Positions 33,539 through 41,720 of a stretch of DNA of 64,000 nt are shown piece after piece (within the stretch, counting starts at the first letter, position 1; the number at the start of each line of letters is the position of its first letter). This DNA comes from Streptomyces sp. NBC_01551. Its GTDB lineage: Bacteria; Actinomycetota; Actinomycetes; Streptomycetales; Streptomycetaceae. The notes under the pieces are model-generated. The model searched no databases and was not told where the DNA came from. It was given only the letters and a program-made list of their open reading frames with translations. The DNA lies in the NCBI RefSeq assembly GCF_026339935.1, contig NZ_JAPEPX010000001.1, forward strand, positions 1,284,501 to 1,348,500, written 5' to 3'. The position numbers were made by a program, and so were the translations under genes.

Positions 33539-34771
33539 CTAACCGGCGACGGCCCGCGGTCGCGAACCGGTCTCATGTGCCGGTCGCGCCGCGTGTCGGC
33601 GCTCTCGTGCCGCCACCCACAGCACCGCCCCGCCGGCCCCCGCCGCCAGCAGCGCGCACAGCGGCCACAGCACGCCGGGCGCGGCGGAGTACAGCGCTCC
33701 GCCGAGCGGCGCGCCGAGCACCACACCGCTGACCGAGACGCCGGCGTACAGGCTCTGGAACCGCCCGATGGCGTGCTCGGGGGCCTGGTCGGCGACGTAC
33801 GCGGTGGCGGTGGTCTTGTAGAGGATCTCGCCGACACTGAGCAGCACCATCATGGCGACGGCCGTGGCGACGCCCACACCGGCGAGCAGCACCGCGTACC
33901 CGGCGCCGACGAAGAGCAGCCCGGCGCCGATGACGGGCAGCGGCGGGCGGGTGCGCAGGGCGACGGCGGCGGGCAGTTCCAGGAGCAGGATGACGCCGCC
34001 GTTGAGGGCCAGGATCAGGCCGTAGGCGCGGGTGTCGAGGCCGTGGTCGGCGAGGAAGACGGGGAAGGTCGAGTACTGCTGGCGGTAGACGATGTCCACG
34101 ACAAGAACCGCGCCGAGCAGGACGAGGACGGCGGGCCGGGCACGCAGCGCGGGCCAGACACCGCCGCGGCCGTCGCCCGCGCCCGGGGCGGCGGCGCGCC
34201 GGGCGGCGGCGCGGGCCGGGACGACGCGGGCGGTCCACAGGGCGAACAGCAGGGTGCCGAGGCCGTCGGCGACGAAGAGCCAGTCGTACGAGAGGCCGGT
34301 GGCGATCAGGCCGCCGAGCGGCGGGCCGAGGGTGAAACCGCCGTTGGAGACGCAGCGGACGACGGCGAAGGCCTGGCGGCGGGCGCCCTCCGGGACGATC
34401 ACCGCCACCAGGGCGGAGTTGGCGGAGCGGACGACTCCGAGGGCGTACTGGGCCACGGGCAGCGCGAGGTAGAGCGCGGCGGTGGGCAACAGCGGGAGCA
34501 GGGTGAGGGCGGCGCCGCCGAGGACGGAGGCGGCCAGGAGTACGCGGCGGTGGCCGTAGCGGTCGCCGTACCAGCCGCCGGTGAAGTTCCCGGCGACCAC
34601 GCCGATGCCGCCGAGGCCTGTGACCAGGCCGGCCGCCGCGATGCCGAGGCCGCGCGGGCCGGTCAGGTACACGAAGACGAAGACGAAGGTGAAGCTGGCC
34701 ACGGCGTTGACGAACACGCCGGCCGAGAGGAGCCACACCGCTCTCGGTACGTCCTTGAACCCCTGCAACAC
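33539..34771 (-). CDS. MFS transporter (drug-exporter type)
   Basis: The 410-residue protein has about twelve membrane helices. The MFS loop motif between helices 2 and 3 is GGWYGDRYGHRRVLL, and motif-C-like glycines (TLGPPLGGLIA) fall in helix 5. It should move a small molecule out of the cell using the proton gradient. The GTG at 34771 is preceded by GGGGG at normal spacing. It diverges from the HxlR-peroxiredoxin gene across an 83-base gap with a GTTCC/GGAAC palindrome, so that regulator probably controls it. Confidence 0.88.
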   Translation of the reverse strand: MLQGFKDVPRAVWLLSAGVFVNAVASFTFVFVFVYLTGPRGLGIAAAGLVTGLGGIGVVAGNFTGGWYGDRYGHRRVLLAASVLGGAALTLLPLLPTAALYLALPVAQYALGVVRSANSALVAVIVPEGARRQAFAVVRCVSNGGFTLGPPLGGLIATGLSYDWLFVADGLGTLLFALWTARVVPARAAARRAAAPGAGDGRGGVWPALRARPAVLVLLGAVLVVDIVYRQQYSTFPVFLADHGLDTRAYGLILALNGGVILLLELPAAVALRTRPPLPVIGAGLLFVGAGYAVLLAGVGVATAVAMMVLLSVGEILYKTTATAYVADQAPEHAIGRFQSLYAGVSVSGVVLGAPLGGALYSAAPGVLWPLCALLAAGAGGAVLWVAARERRHAARPAHETGSRPRAVAG

Positions 34772-34788
34772 GCCCGGCCCCCCAGTCA

Positions 34789-34803
34789 GTTCCTTTTGGG
34801 AAC
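34789..34803. promoter_or_regulatory. Palindrome between MFS and HxlR-peroxiredoxin genes
   Basis: GTTCC-TTTTG-GGAAC lies between the divergent starts, 18 bases upstream of the MFS start and 52 bases upstream of the regulator start. It is in the only A/T-rich part of the gap. HxlR proteins bind short palindromes of this type, often at their own promoters. Confidence 0.55.
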
Positions 34804-34854
34804 GAACTCTGTCAGCATGGCAGCCCCGGGTCAACGGAGAAGGAGCACCCCCTC

Positions 34855-35751
34855 ATGGCGCAGCGCACTCAGCTCGGCGACGCGGACTGCGCCATCGCGC
34901 AGGCCCTCGACGTGGTGGGCGACTGGTGGACGCTGCTGATCGTGCGCGACGCCGCGCGGGGGCTGCGCCGCTTCGAGGAGTTCCAGCGGGAGCTGGGCGT
35001 GTCGCGCAAGGTGCTGGCCGAGCGGCTGAAGCTGCTGGTCGAGGCGGGGGTGCTGGCCCGGGAGCCGTACCAGGACCGTCCGGTACGGCACGAGTACCGG
35101 CTGACCCCGCGCGGGCGCGGGCTGCTGCCGGTCCTGGTGGCCCTCCAGGACTGGGGGGACGGCTGGATCCTGGGAGAGGGAGAGATGACCGCGACGACGG
35201 AAGAGGCCTCACGGGAGGCGGTACGGGTGCACGCGCTGCGGGGTACCCGGGTGCCGGAGCTGCTGCTGCCGGACCGGTTCGGGGAACTGCGCGACCCGGT
35301 CGCGCCGGACACGGCGTTCACGGTGCTGTACTGCTTCCCCGGGGCGTACGCGCGGGCGGAGTCCTACCCGCCGGGGTGGGGCGGGATTCCGGGGGCGAAG
35401 GGGTGCACGTTCGAGTCGTGCACGTACCGGGACCAGCTCGCGGAGTTCACGGCGGCGGGGGCGACGGTGCACGGTGTCTCGGCGCAGCGGCCGGACGAGC
35501 AGCGGGAGTTCGCGGAGGCGGAGCAGCTCCGCTTCCCCCTGCTGTCGGACGCGGAGTTCGCCCTGACGACGGCGCTGCGGCTGCCGACGTTCCGGGTGGC
35601 GGGGGTGAGCCGGCTGAAGCGGCTGACGCTGGTGGTGGACCGGGACCGCACGGTCCGCGAGGTCCTCTACCCCGTCCGGGACATCGAGGCCAGCGTCACG
35701 ACGGCCCTGGCGACCGTCCGCACCGCCGCCTCCGGCCCCGCCGGCGTGTGA
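34855..35751 (+). CDS. HxlR regulator fused to a peroxiredoxin
   Basis: The 298-residue protein joins two units. Residues 1-105 are an HxlR winged helix (ALDVVGDWWTLLIVRDAARG, SRKVLAERLKLLVEAGVL, HEYRLTPRGRGL) with Cys12 at the position of the redox-sensing cysteine of this family. Residues about 125-290 are a peroxiredoxin/AhpC-TSA-like domain (AFTVLYCFPGAYA, GGIPGAKGCTFESCTYRDQL) with Cys184 and Cys189, followed by LLSDAEFALTTALRLP. A peroxide-reducing domain on a redox-sensing repressor suggests direct coupling of oxidant removal and gene control; that is inference. It probably controls the divergent MFS gene. Confidence 0.9.
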   Translation: MAQRTQLGDADCAIAQALDVVGDWWTLLIVRDAARGLRRFEEFQRELGVSRKVLAERLKLLVEAGVLAREPYQDRPVRHEYRLTPRGRGLLPVLVALQDWGDGWILGEGEMTATTEEASREAVRVHALRGTRVPELLLPDRFGELRDPVAPDTAFTVLYCFPGAYARAESYPPGWGGIPGAKGCTFESCTYRDQLAEFTAAGATVHGVSAQRPDEQREFAEAEQLRFPLLSDAEFALTTALRLPTFRVAGVSRLKRLTLVVDRDRTVREVLYPVRDIEASVTTALATVRTAASGPAGV

Positions 35752-35782
35752 GGCGCTGGGGCTCCGGGGGCGACCCCGCGGC

Positions 35783-36066
35783 GGCGCCGCACCAGGCAGG
35801 ACCATCGGGTCGACCCCGGTGTCCACGCGGGCCGCACCCGGCCCGGCTCCGGCGCCGCACCAGGCAGGACCATCCTGCGGCCTGAGCGTCTGCGCGCGCC
35901 GCGTCCGGAGGCTGCCGCACCCGGCCCGGCTGCGCACCCGGGCCCCGGCGCCGCACCGGGCAGGACCATCCGGCCGGCCTCGGCGTCCGCGCGGGCCGCG
36001 CCCGGAGGGCCGCCGCACCCGGCCCGGCGCGCCACCCGGCCCCGACTCGCCACCCGGCCCCGACTC
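35783..36066. repeat. Dispersed 24-bp and tandem 18-bp intergenic repeats
   Basis: The 353-base gap 35752-36104 has no supportable gene. It holds three copies of a 24-bp element with core CACCAGGCAGGACCATC (one base differs in the third), at 35783-35806, 35851-35874 and 35947-35970. They are separated by GC-rich sequence that itself shares pieces such as CCGCACCCGGCCCGGC. At its right end two exact copies of GCCACCCGGCCCCGACTC sit at 36031-36048 and 36049-36066. No hairpin or coding function is apparent. Confidence 0.85.
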
Positions 36067-36104
36067 GCCCCCCGGCGCGGCGCGCCCGCGGGCGGCCGCC
36101 GGGG

Positions 36105-36656
36105 TCAGTCCTCCCGTAGGACGCGGGCCAGGATGGTGCGGGCGTAGGACTCGTCATACGGGGCGTCCGTCAGGAGGACCTGGAGGCAGATGCCGTCCAT
36201 GACCGCCACCAGGGCCCGCGCCGTCACGGGGTCCGTCCACGGCGTGAGGGCCGTCGCCACCGCCTCGCACCACTGCGCCGCCACCGGTCGCAGCGCCGGC
36301 CGGCGCAGCGCGGCGAGGTAGAGCTCGTACTCCAGCTCCGCCCGCCCCCGGTCCGCCGACAGCAGGTCACCCAGCAGTCGGGCCAGGGAGCCCGCCAGGT
36401 CCTCCCCCGGGGCGGCCGGCAGCGTCACCGCGAACGCCTCGTTCGCCTGGCGCAGCGCCGCCACCAGCAGGTCGTCCAGCGACGTGAAGTGGTACGTCGT
36501 CGAGCCCAGCGGGACGTCCGCCTCCGCCGCCACGCTCCGGTGGCTCAACCCCGCGATCCCCTTCGCGCCGACCACCCGGATCGCCGCGTCGATGATCCGC
36601 TGCCGCCGCTCGGGGTCGTACCGCCGCGCGGCGCCCGCCGCCCCGGCCGCCGCCAT
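36105..36656 (-). CDS. TetR-family regulator
   Basis: The 183-residue protein has the TetR N-terminal helix-turn-helix (IIDAAIRVVGAKGIAGLSHRSVAAEADVPLGSTTYHFTSLDDLL) and a helical ligand-binding domain typical of the family. Its ATG overlaps the stop of the SMR efflux gene (TGATG), so the pump and its repressor are made from one message. The operator is most likely the 28-bp palindrome ahead of the pump gene. The ligand is unknown. Confidence 0.92.
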   Translation of the reverse strand: MAAAGAAGAARRYDPERRQRIIDAAIRVVGAKGIAGLSHRSVAAEADVPLGSTTYHFTSLDDLLVAALRQANEAFAVTLPAAPGEDLAGSLARLLGDLLSADRGRAELEYELYLAALRRPALRPVAAQWCEAVATALTPWTDPVTARALVAVMDGICLQVLLTDAPYDESYARTILARVLRED

Positions 36657-36979
36657 CAGTGCGCACCGCCCAGGTTCAGCAGGACCACCCCCGCGATGAC
36701 CAGCACCAGCCCCGCGATCTTCGCGGCGGTGGCCGCCTCGCCCATGAAGAGCATGCCGATCGCGGCGATGGCGGCGGTCCCGACCCCCGCCCATATCGCG
36801 TACGCGGTGCCGACCGACATCGACTTCAGCGTCTGCGCGAGCAGCGTGAAGGCGATGAGGTAGCCGACCACCGTCCCCAGCGACGGCCACAGCTTCGAGA
36901 AGCCGTCGCTGTACTTCATGGCGGTGGTCCCGGCGACCTCGGCGGCGATGGCGGCGGCGAGCAGTGCGTAAGGAGGCAT
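36656..36979 (-). CDS. SMR-family multidrug efflux protein
   Basis: The 107-residue protein has four membrane helices and the SMR hallmarks: Glu14 in the first helix (AAIAAEVAGTTAMKYSDGF), the second-helix YLIAFTLLAQTLKSMSVGTAYAIWAGVG, and a glycine-rich fourth helix. These pumps exchange protons for cationic compounds and work as dual-topology dimers. A strong GGAGG precedes the ATG in reverse (36977-36979 region), the repressor follows in the same message, and palindromes lie directly upstream. Confidence 0.92.
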   Translation of the reverse strand: MPPYALLAAAIAAEVAGTTAMKYSDGFSKLWPSLGTVVGYLIAFTLLAQTLKSMSVGTAYAIWAGVGTAAIAAIGMLFMGEAATAAKIAGLVLVIAGVVLLNLGGAH

Positions 36980-36980
36980 G

Positions 36981-37023
36981 TGTACAAGGGTACACATCGT
37001 TGTGTACGGCCGTACACAACGAT
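36981..37023. promoter_or_regulatory. 28-bp perfect palindrome and adjoining inverted repeat, TetR operator
   Basis: The palindrome at 36996-37023 is perfect over 28 bp, with half-site ATCGTTGTGTACGG. A second, shorter inverted repeat TGTAC-AAGG-GTACA lies at 36981-36994, next to the SMR start codon, and shares the TGTAC core. The pair occupies the leader and promoter of the SMR-TetR message, the expected place for autoregulation by the co-encoded repressor. Confidence 0.75.
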
Positions 37024-37029
37024 TCGGCG

Positions 37030-38394
37030 TCAGCCGATCGTGAACCAGGCCGCGCGGGCTTTCTTCCACTCCGCGTGCGTCAGGTCCTTCGCCTCGGTCC
37101 CGTCCCCGTAGAGGTCCGCCGACCCGCTGTCCGTGACCAGCTGCACCCGCGCGCCCGCGGCCGTCAGGTCCGGCACGTCCACGATGGCCTCCCAGCCACC
37201 CGGGTCGGTCGTCCGCAGGTCCGCCCGCTTCACCGGGGCGTGCCCGGCGACCCCGTCCCACGCGTACAGCGCGTACGGGTCGCTGTTGTCGTCCGCGGCC
37301 CAGGATCCGGCGAGGATCAGGTACTGCCCGGCCGCGTTCTTGCGGAGGTCGCGGATCGCGAGCCCGCCGAGGTCCAGTTCGACGCCCGCCCCGAAGGTGG
37401 CCTGGGCGCCGCTGGAGAGCACCTTGTCGAAGTTGGTCACCGGCACGACCAGCGCCTTGCCGCCCGGCACCGCCGGCGCGAGCGGGGCCCGGAAGCCCAG
37501 GTAGGCCGTGGTCGTCGAGCCGGGCGCGAACTCCAGCCCCTCCACGTTGAACCCGTCGATCTGCTTCGGCGCCTCGCCCTCCGCCGTCCCGGCCGCGAAG
37601 CCGTAGCGGTTCCCGTTCGCCTTGTCCCAGGCCACCAGGTCGTCGCGGAGCTTCTTGTACGAGCGCCCGTACGCGAGCTGCGTCCCCGACCCGGATCCGC
37701 TCACGGTCGTGGTGAACACCGTGTTCCGGGGCGCCTTGTACTCGCCGTCCTTGTTGTTGCCGAGCGAGCCCGTCCAGTAGACGGTGTCGCCGATCCGGGT
37801 CGCGCCCTCGATGTCGACTTCCTTGCTGACCCCGAGCTGCGAGCTGAAGTCCCAGGTCTTGACCGGCGCGCCCGAGTTCGAGCGGTCGTACAGCCGCAGC
37901 ACGTTGGACTCGTCGTCGGCTACGACGGCGTACCCGCCGCCGACGTCCACGGCGGCCGAGGCGTCCGCGGACCCGGTGAGGTAGCGCGCGTCGGCCGGGT
38001 TCTGCACGGCGGCCGAGGCCGCGTAGGACAGCGTCTTCGTGGCGGTCTTGTCGCCCAGCCCGGTCACCTTGACGGTGAGGTTCGTGTAGCCGCGCTCGCG
38101 CGCCGTGACGGCCAGCCGGCGCACCGCCCCGGTGCCGGTCACGCTCACGTCCCCGGTCCCTGCGACCGAGGCCTTGCTGGACGCCGACGCGCTGACGGTC
38201 AGCGCCGAGACGTCCGCCCCGCTCTGGGCCACGGTCACGTTCACGGTGGGGTCCCCGACCGCGCCCACGGCGCCGGAGAGGTAGCCGGCGGACAGCGCGA
38301 TGGTCGGCGTTCCGTAACTCGCCGCGTGCGCGGGCAGGTTCAGCCCGGCGAGCACCAGTCCCGCGATTCCCACGATCCCCAGCTGCTTCTTCAT
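37030..38394 (-). CDS. Secreted beta-propeller-like protein (DUF3616-like)
   Basis: The 454-residue protein has a signal peptide (KKQLGIVGIAGLVLAGLNLPAHAA). A Ser/Thr/Val-rich beta region of about 110 residues reads like an Ig-type fold, and a long part of strand-turn repeats follows (SADASAAVDVGGGYAVVADDESNVLRLYDR, VDIEGATRIGDTVYWTGSLGNNKDGEYKAPRN, NVEGLEFAPGSTTTAYLGFRAPL). The latter is the pattern of DUF3616 proteins. No enzyme activity is established. The ATG at 38394 has GGAGG just upstream. It ends seven bases from the palindrome that controls the SMR gene. Confidence 0.75.
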   Translation of the reverse strand: MKKQLGIVGIAGLVLAGLNLPAHAASYGTPTIALSAGYLSGAVGAVGDPTVNVTVAQSGADVSALTVSASASSKASVAGTGDVSVTGTGAVRRLAVTARERGYTNLTVKVTGLGDKTATKTLSYAASAAVQNPADARYLTGSADASAAVDVGGGYAVVADDESNVLRLYDRSNSGAPVKTWDFSSQLGVSKEVDIEGATRIGDTVYWTGSLGNNKDGEYKAPRNTVFTTTVSGSGSGTQLAYGRSYKKLRDDLVAWDKANGNRYGFAAGTAEGEAPKQIDGFNVEGLEFAPGSTTTAYLGFRAPLAPAVPGGKALVVPVTNFDKVLSSGAQATFGAGVELDLGGLAIRDLRKNAAGQYLILAGSWAADDNSDPYALYAWDGVAGHAPVKRADLRTTDPGGWEAIVDVPDLTAAGARVQLVTDSGSADLYGDGTEAKDLTHAEWKKARAAWFTIG

Positions 38395-38496
38395 CGATGT
38401 CCTCCACGAATCGAACCGAGCCTGAACGGCCGTCGAGAAGATTCGGCCACCTTGGCCAACTCCCCGTGCACGCCGTCCGTCCGCCGGGCGAACAGC

Positions 38497-38533
38497 AGGA
38501 AGGGCCCCCGGCACGATGCCGGGGGCCCTTCCT
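38497..38533 (-). terminator. Hairpin terminator of the suf operon
   Basis: A perfect 17-bp stem (38497-38513 with 38517-38533; left arm AGGAAGGGCCCCCGGCA) with a three-base loop lies 14 bases beyond the sufT stop on the minus strand, closing the eight-gene suf operon. Confidence 0.85.
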
Positions 38534-38546
38534 GAAGCGGAGCGAC

Positions 38547-38891
38547 TCAGACGTTGAAGCCGAGCGCGCGCAGCTGCTCACGACCGTCGTCCGTGATCTT
38601 GTCCGGGCCCCACGGGGGCATCCAGACCCAGTTGATGCGAAGTTCGTTGACGATGCCGTCCGTCGCCGACTTCGCCTGGTCCTCGATGACGTCCGTCAGC
38701 GGGCAGGCCGCCGAGGTGAGCGTCATGTCGAGGGTGGCGATGTTCGCGTCGTCGATGTGGATGCCGTAGATCAGGCCCAGGTTGACGACGTCGATGCCCA
38801 GCTCGGGGTCGACCACGTCGTAGAGGGCCTCGCGGACCTCCTCCTCGGTGGCCGGCTTGGTGGACGCCTCGGGCGTCGCGTTCTCGGTCAT
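38547..38891 (-). CDS. sufT: SufT/MIP18-type Fe-S assembly factor
   Basis: The 114-residue protein is a DUF59/MIP18-family factor with VVDPELGIDVVNLGLIYGI and conserved Cys63 in TLTSAACPLTD. These proteins help iron-sulfur clusters mature on target proteins under iron or oxidative stress. The ATG overlaps the sufU stop (ATGA). It is the last gene of the suf operon, before a strong terminator. Confidence 0.92.
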   Translation of the reverse strand: MTENATPEASTKPATEEEVREALYDVVDPELGIDVVNLGLIYGIHIDDANIATLDMTLTSAACPLTDVIEDQAKSATDGIVNELRINWVWMPPWGPDKITDDGREQLRALGFNV

Positions 38892-39349
38892 GCCGTCTTC
38901 CTCTCCGCGCCGCCCAGCACCTGGGCGGTCGCGTCCTTCCACGCCATCCAGCTCAGGAGAGCACACTTCACGCGCGCCGGATACTTGGAGACGCCGGCGA
39001 ACGCGATCGCGTCCTCCAGCACCTCCTCCATCGCCTCGTCCGGCTCGACCTTGCCCTTGGACTGCATCAGCTCCAGGAACACGGCCTGGATCTTCTGCGC
39101 CTCGGCCAGCTCCTTGCCGACGAGCAGCTCGTTCAGCACGGACGCGCTGGCCTGGCTGATGGAGCAGCCCTGGCCCTCGTACGAGACGTCGGTGAGCGTC
39201 TCGCCGTCGTACTTCACGCGCAGCGTGATCTCGTCGCCGCACGTCGGGTTGACGTGGTGCACCTCGGCATCGCCGTCGCGCAGGCCGCGCCCGTGCGGGT
39301 GCTTGTAGTGGTCCAGGATCAGTTCCTGGTACATCGAATCCAGCTTCAC
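38888..39349 (-). CDS. sufU: SufU sulfur-transfer protein
   Basis: SufU takes sulfur from the cysteine desulfurase SufS for cluster building and binds zinc. The 153-residue length and the SufU type of layout, rather than IscU, fit Gram-positive organisms. The ligands Cys37, Asp39, Cys62 and Cys129 are present (NPTCGDE, GQGCSIS, VKCALL). The GTG at 39349 has GAGGA six bases before it. It overlaps sufT by four bases. Confidence 0.94.
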   Translation of the reverse strand: MKLDSMYQELILDHYKHPHGRGLRDGDAEVHHVNPTCGDEITLRVKYDGETLTDVSYEGQGCSISQASASVLNELLVGKELAEAQKIQAVFLELMQSKGKVEPDEAMEEVLEDAIAFAGVSKYPARVKCALLSWMAWKDATAQVLGGAERKTA

Positions 39350-39377
39350 AGCGTCCTCGTAGTCCTCGTCGCCCTCG

Positions 39378-40634
39378 TCAGCCGAAGAAGTTCCGTACGT
39401 GCTCCAGCCCGTCGATCAGTGCGTCGACCTCCGCCGGTGAGGAGTACAGGTAGAAAGACGCCCGCGTGGTCGCAGGAATTCCGTACCGCAGGCAGACCGG
39501 GCGCGCGCAGTGGTGTCCCACGCGGACCGCGATGCCCTGCTCGTCGAGGACCTGGCCCACGTCGTGCGGGTGGATGTCACCGAGCGTGAAGGAGATCGCG
39601 GCACCGCGGTCCTCGGCCGTCGTCGGGCCGATGATCCGCAGGTCGGGCACCTCCAGGAGGCGCTTGACCGCGTACTCGGTGATCGCGTGCTCGTGCGCGG
39701 CGATCTTGTCCATGCCGATCGAGGTGAGGTAGTCCACGGCCGCCCCGAGGCCGACGGCCTGGGCGATCGGGGGCGTACCGGCCTCGAACTTGTGCGGCGC
39801 CGGGGCGTACGTCGAGGAGTGCATCGAGACGGTTTCGATCATCTCGCCGCCGCCCAGGAAGGGCGGCAGGTCCTCGAGCAGCTCCTGGCGGCCCCACAGG
39901 ACGCCGATGCCGGTCGGGCCGCACATCTTGTGACCGGTGAAGGCCACGAAGTCGGCGCCGAGCGCCTGCACGTCCAGCGGCATGTGCGGAGCGGCCTGCG
40001 AGGCGTCGATCAGCACCAGCGCGCCGACCTCCTGCGCGCGCCGGACGATCGCCTCGACCGGGTTGACCGTGCCCATGATGTTGGAGACCAGCGTGAAGGA
40101 GACGATCTTCGTCTTCTCCGTGATGACCTCTTCGATGTTGGACAGGTCGAGCCGGCCGTCGTCGGTCAGGCCGAACCACTTCAGCTTCGCCCCGGTGCGC
40201 TGCGAGAGCAGCTGCCACGGCACGATGTTGGAGTGGTGCTCCATCTCCGTGATGGCGATCTCGGTCTCGCGGTCGACCCGGTAGGGCTCGTCCGCCCAGC
40301 CGAGCATGTTCGCGACCAGGTTGAGCGACTCCGAGGCGTTCTTGGTGAAGATCACCTCGTCGCGGCTCGGCGCGTTGATGAAGGCGGCGACCTTGTCGCG
40401 GGCGCCCTCGTACAGCGCCGTGGCCTCCTCGGCGAGCACGTGGACGCCGCGGTGCACGTTGGCGTTGTGCCGCTCGTAGTACTCGTTCAGCGCGTCGAGG
40501 ACCTGGCGCGGCTTCTGCGAGGTCGCCGCGTTGTCCAGGTAAACGATCTTCTTCCCGTCGTGGACCACACGATCCAGAAGGGGGAAGTCCTTGCGGATCG
40601 CCTCGATGTCGAGGAGGCCAGGCAGCTGTGTCAC
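39378..40634 (-). CDS. sufS: Cysteine desulfurase SufS
   Basis: SufS releases sulfur from cysteine as a persulfide on its own cysteine, for transfer to SufU. The 418-residue protein has PLP Lys236 in AFTGHKMCGPTGIG and active Cys376 in HHCARPVCLRYGI, with the GTPPIAQAVGLGAAVDYL segment of class II desulfurases. The GTG start overlaps the sufC stop (GTGA). It lies between sufC and sufU in the operon. Confidence 0.95.
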   Translation of the reverse strand: MTQLPGLLDIEAIRKDFPLLDRVVHDGKKIVYLDNAATSQKPRQVLDALNEYYERHNANVHRGVHVLAEEATALYEGARDKVAAFINAPSRDEVIFTKNASESLNLVANMLGWADEPYRVDRETEIAITEMEHHSNIVPWQLLSQRTGAKLKWFGLTDDGRLDLSNIEEVITEKTKIVSFTLVSNIMGTVNPVEAIVRRAQEVGALVLIDASQAAPHMPLDVQALGADFVAFTGHKMCGPTGIGVLWGRQELLEDLPPFLGGGEMIETVSMHSSTYAPAPHKFEAGTPPIAQAVGLGAAVDYLTSIGMDKIAAHEHAITEYAVKRLLEVPDLRIIGPTTAEDRGAAISFTLGDIHPHDVGQVLDEQGIAVRVGHHCARPVCLRYGIPATTRASFYLYSSPAEVDALIDGLEHVRNFFG

Positions 40635-41395
40635 GCGGTCGCGCCACCCTTCACGTACTTGTCGTAACCCTCGGCCTCCAGCTGGTCGGCGAGCTCGGCG
40701 CCACCGGACTCGGCGATGCGGCCGTTCGCGAACACGTGCACGAAGTCGGGCTTGATGTAGCGCAGGATGCGCGTGTAGTGGGTGATCAGCAGGGTGCCGA
40801 CCTCACCGGTCTCGCGGACGCGGTTGACGCCCTCGGAGACGATGCGCAGGGCGTCGACGTCGAGGCCGGAGTCGGTCTCGTCGAGGATCGCGATCTTCGG
40901 CTTCAGGAGCTCCAGCTGGAGGATCTCGTGGCGCTTCTTCTCACCGCCGGAGAAGCCCTCGTTGACGTTGCGCTCGGCGAAGGCCGGGTCCATCTGGAGC
41001 TGCTCCATGGCGGACTTGACCTCCTTCACCCAGGTACGCAGCTTCGGCGCCTCGCCGCGGATGGCGGTGGCCGACGTACGCAGGAAGTTGGAGACCGAGA
41101 CGCCGGGGACCTCGACCGGGTACTGCATGGCGAGGAAGACGCCGGCGCGGGCGCGCTCGTCGACGGACATCTCCAGGACGTCCTCGCCGTCGAGGGTCAC
41201 GGTGCCACCGGTGATGGTGTACTTCGGGTGACCGGCGAGGGAGTACGCCAGGGTGGACTTGCCGGAGCCGTTCGGGCCCATGATGGCGTGCGTCTCACCC
41301 TGCTTGACCGTGAGGTCGACACCCTTGAGGATCTCGCGGGCGCCGTTCTCGGCCTCGACGGAGACGTGCAGGTCGTGGATTTCAAGCGTTGCCAT
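40631..41395 (-). CDS. sufC: Fe-S assembly ATPase SufC
   Basis: SufC is the ABC-type ATPase that drives the SufBCD scaffold. The 254-residue protein has Walker A GPNGSGKST at residues 40-48, signature GFSGGEKKR, and Walker B LAILDETDSGLD with the usual Suf changes (KIAILDETDSGLDVDAL). It overlaps sufS by four bases and follows the ferredoxin gene after seven bases. Confidence 0.95.
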   Translation of the reverse strand: MATLEIHDLHVSVEAENGAREILKGVDLTVKQGETHAIMGPNGSGKSTLAYSLAGHPKYTITGGTVTLDGEDVLEMSVDERARAGVFLAMQYPVEVPGVSVSNFLRTSATAIRGEAPKLRTWVKEVKSAMEQLQMDPAFAERNVNEGFSGGEKKRHEILQLELLKPKIAILDETDSGLDVDALRIVSEGVNRVRETGEVGTLLITHYTRILRYIKPDFVHVFANGRIAESGGAELADQLEAEGYDKYVKGGATA

Positions 41396-41402
41396 GGGTA
41401 CC

Positions 41403-41720
41403 TCAGGACTCCTGGGTGAGGGAGACGAGCACGTCGTCCCCTTCGATCTTTACGGGGTATACGGGGACGGGGCGCGTCGCGGGCAGACCGGAAGGCTTGC
41501 CGGTGCGCAGGTCGAAGGCCGACCCGTGCAACCAGCACTCGATCATGCAGTCCTCGACCTCACCCTCCGAGAGCGAGACGTTCGCGTGCGAGCAGATGTC
41601 GTTGATCGCGAACACCTCCCCCTCGGTGGAGACGATGGACACCGGCGTGCCGTCGATTTCCACCCGCTTGGGGGTGTCCGCCTCAAGCTCGCTCAGCGCA
41701 CAGACCTTGACGTAATTCAT
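41403..41720 (-). CDS. Rieske [2Fe-2S] ferredoxin in the suf operon
   Basis: The 105-residue protein has the Rieske ligands Cys43 and His45 (DICSHAN) and Cys62 and His65 (CWLHGSAF). It is often labelled a dioxygenase ferredoxin subunit, but its place between sufD and sufC, with a stop/start overlap with sufD (TGATG), ties it to iron-sulfur assembly. It could supply electrons for cluster formation or sense cluster state; that is inference. No dioxygenase gene is near. Confidence 0.9.
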   Translation of the reverse strand: MNYVKVCALSELEADTPKRVEIDGTPVSIVSTEGEVFAINDICSHANVSLSEGEVEDCMIECWLHGSAFDLRTGKPSGLPATRPVPVYPVKIEGDDVLVSLTQES

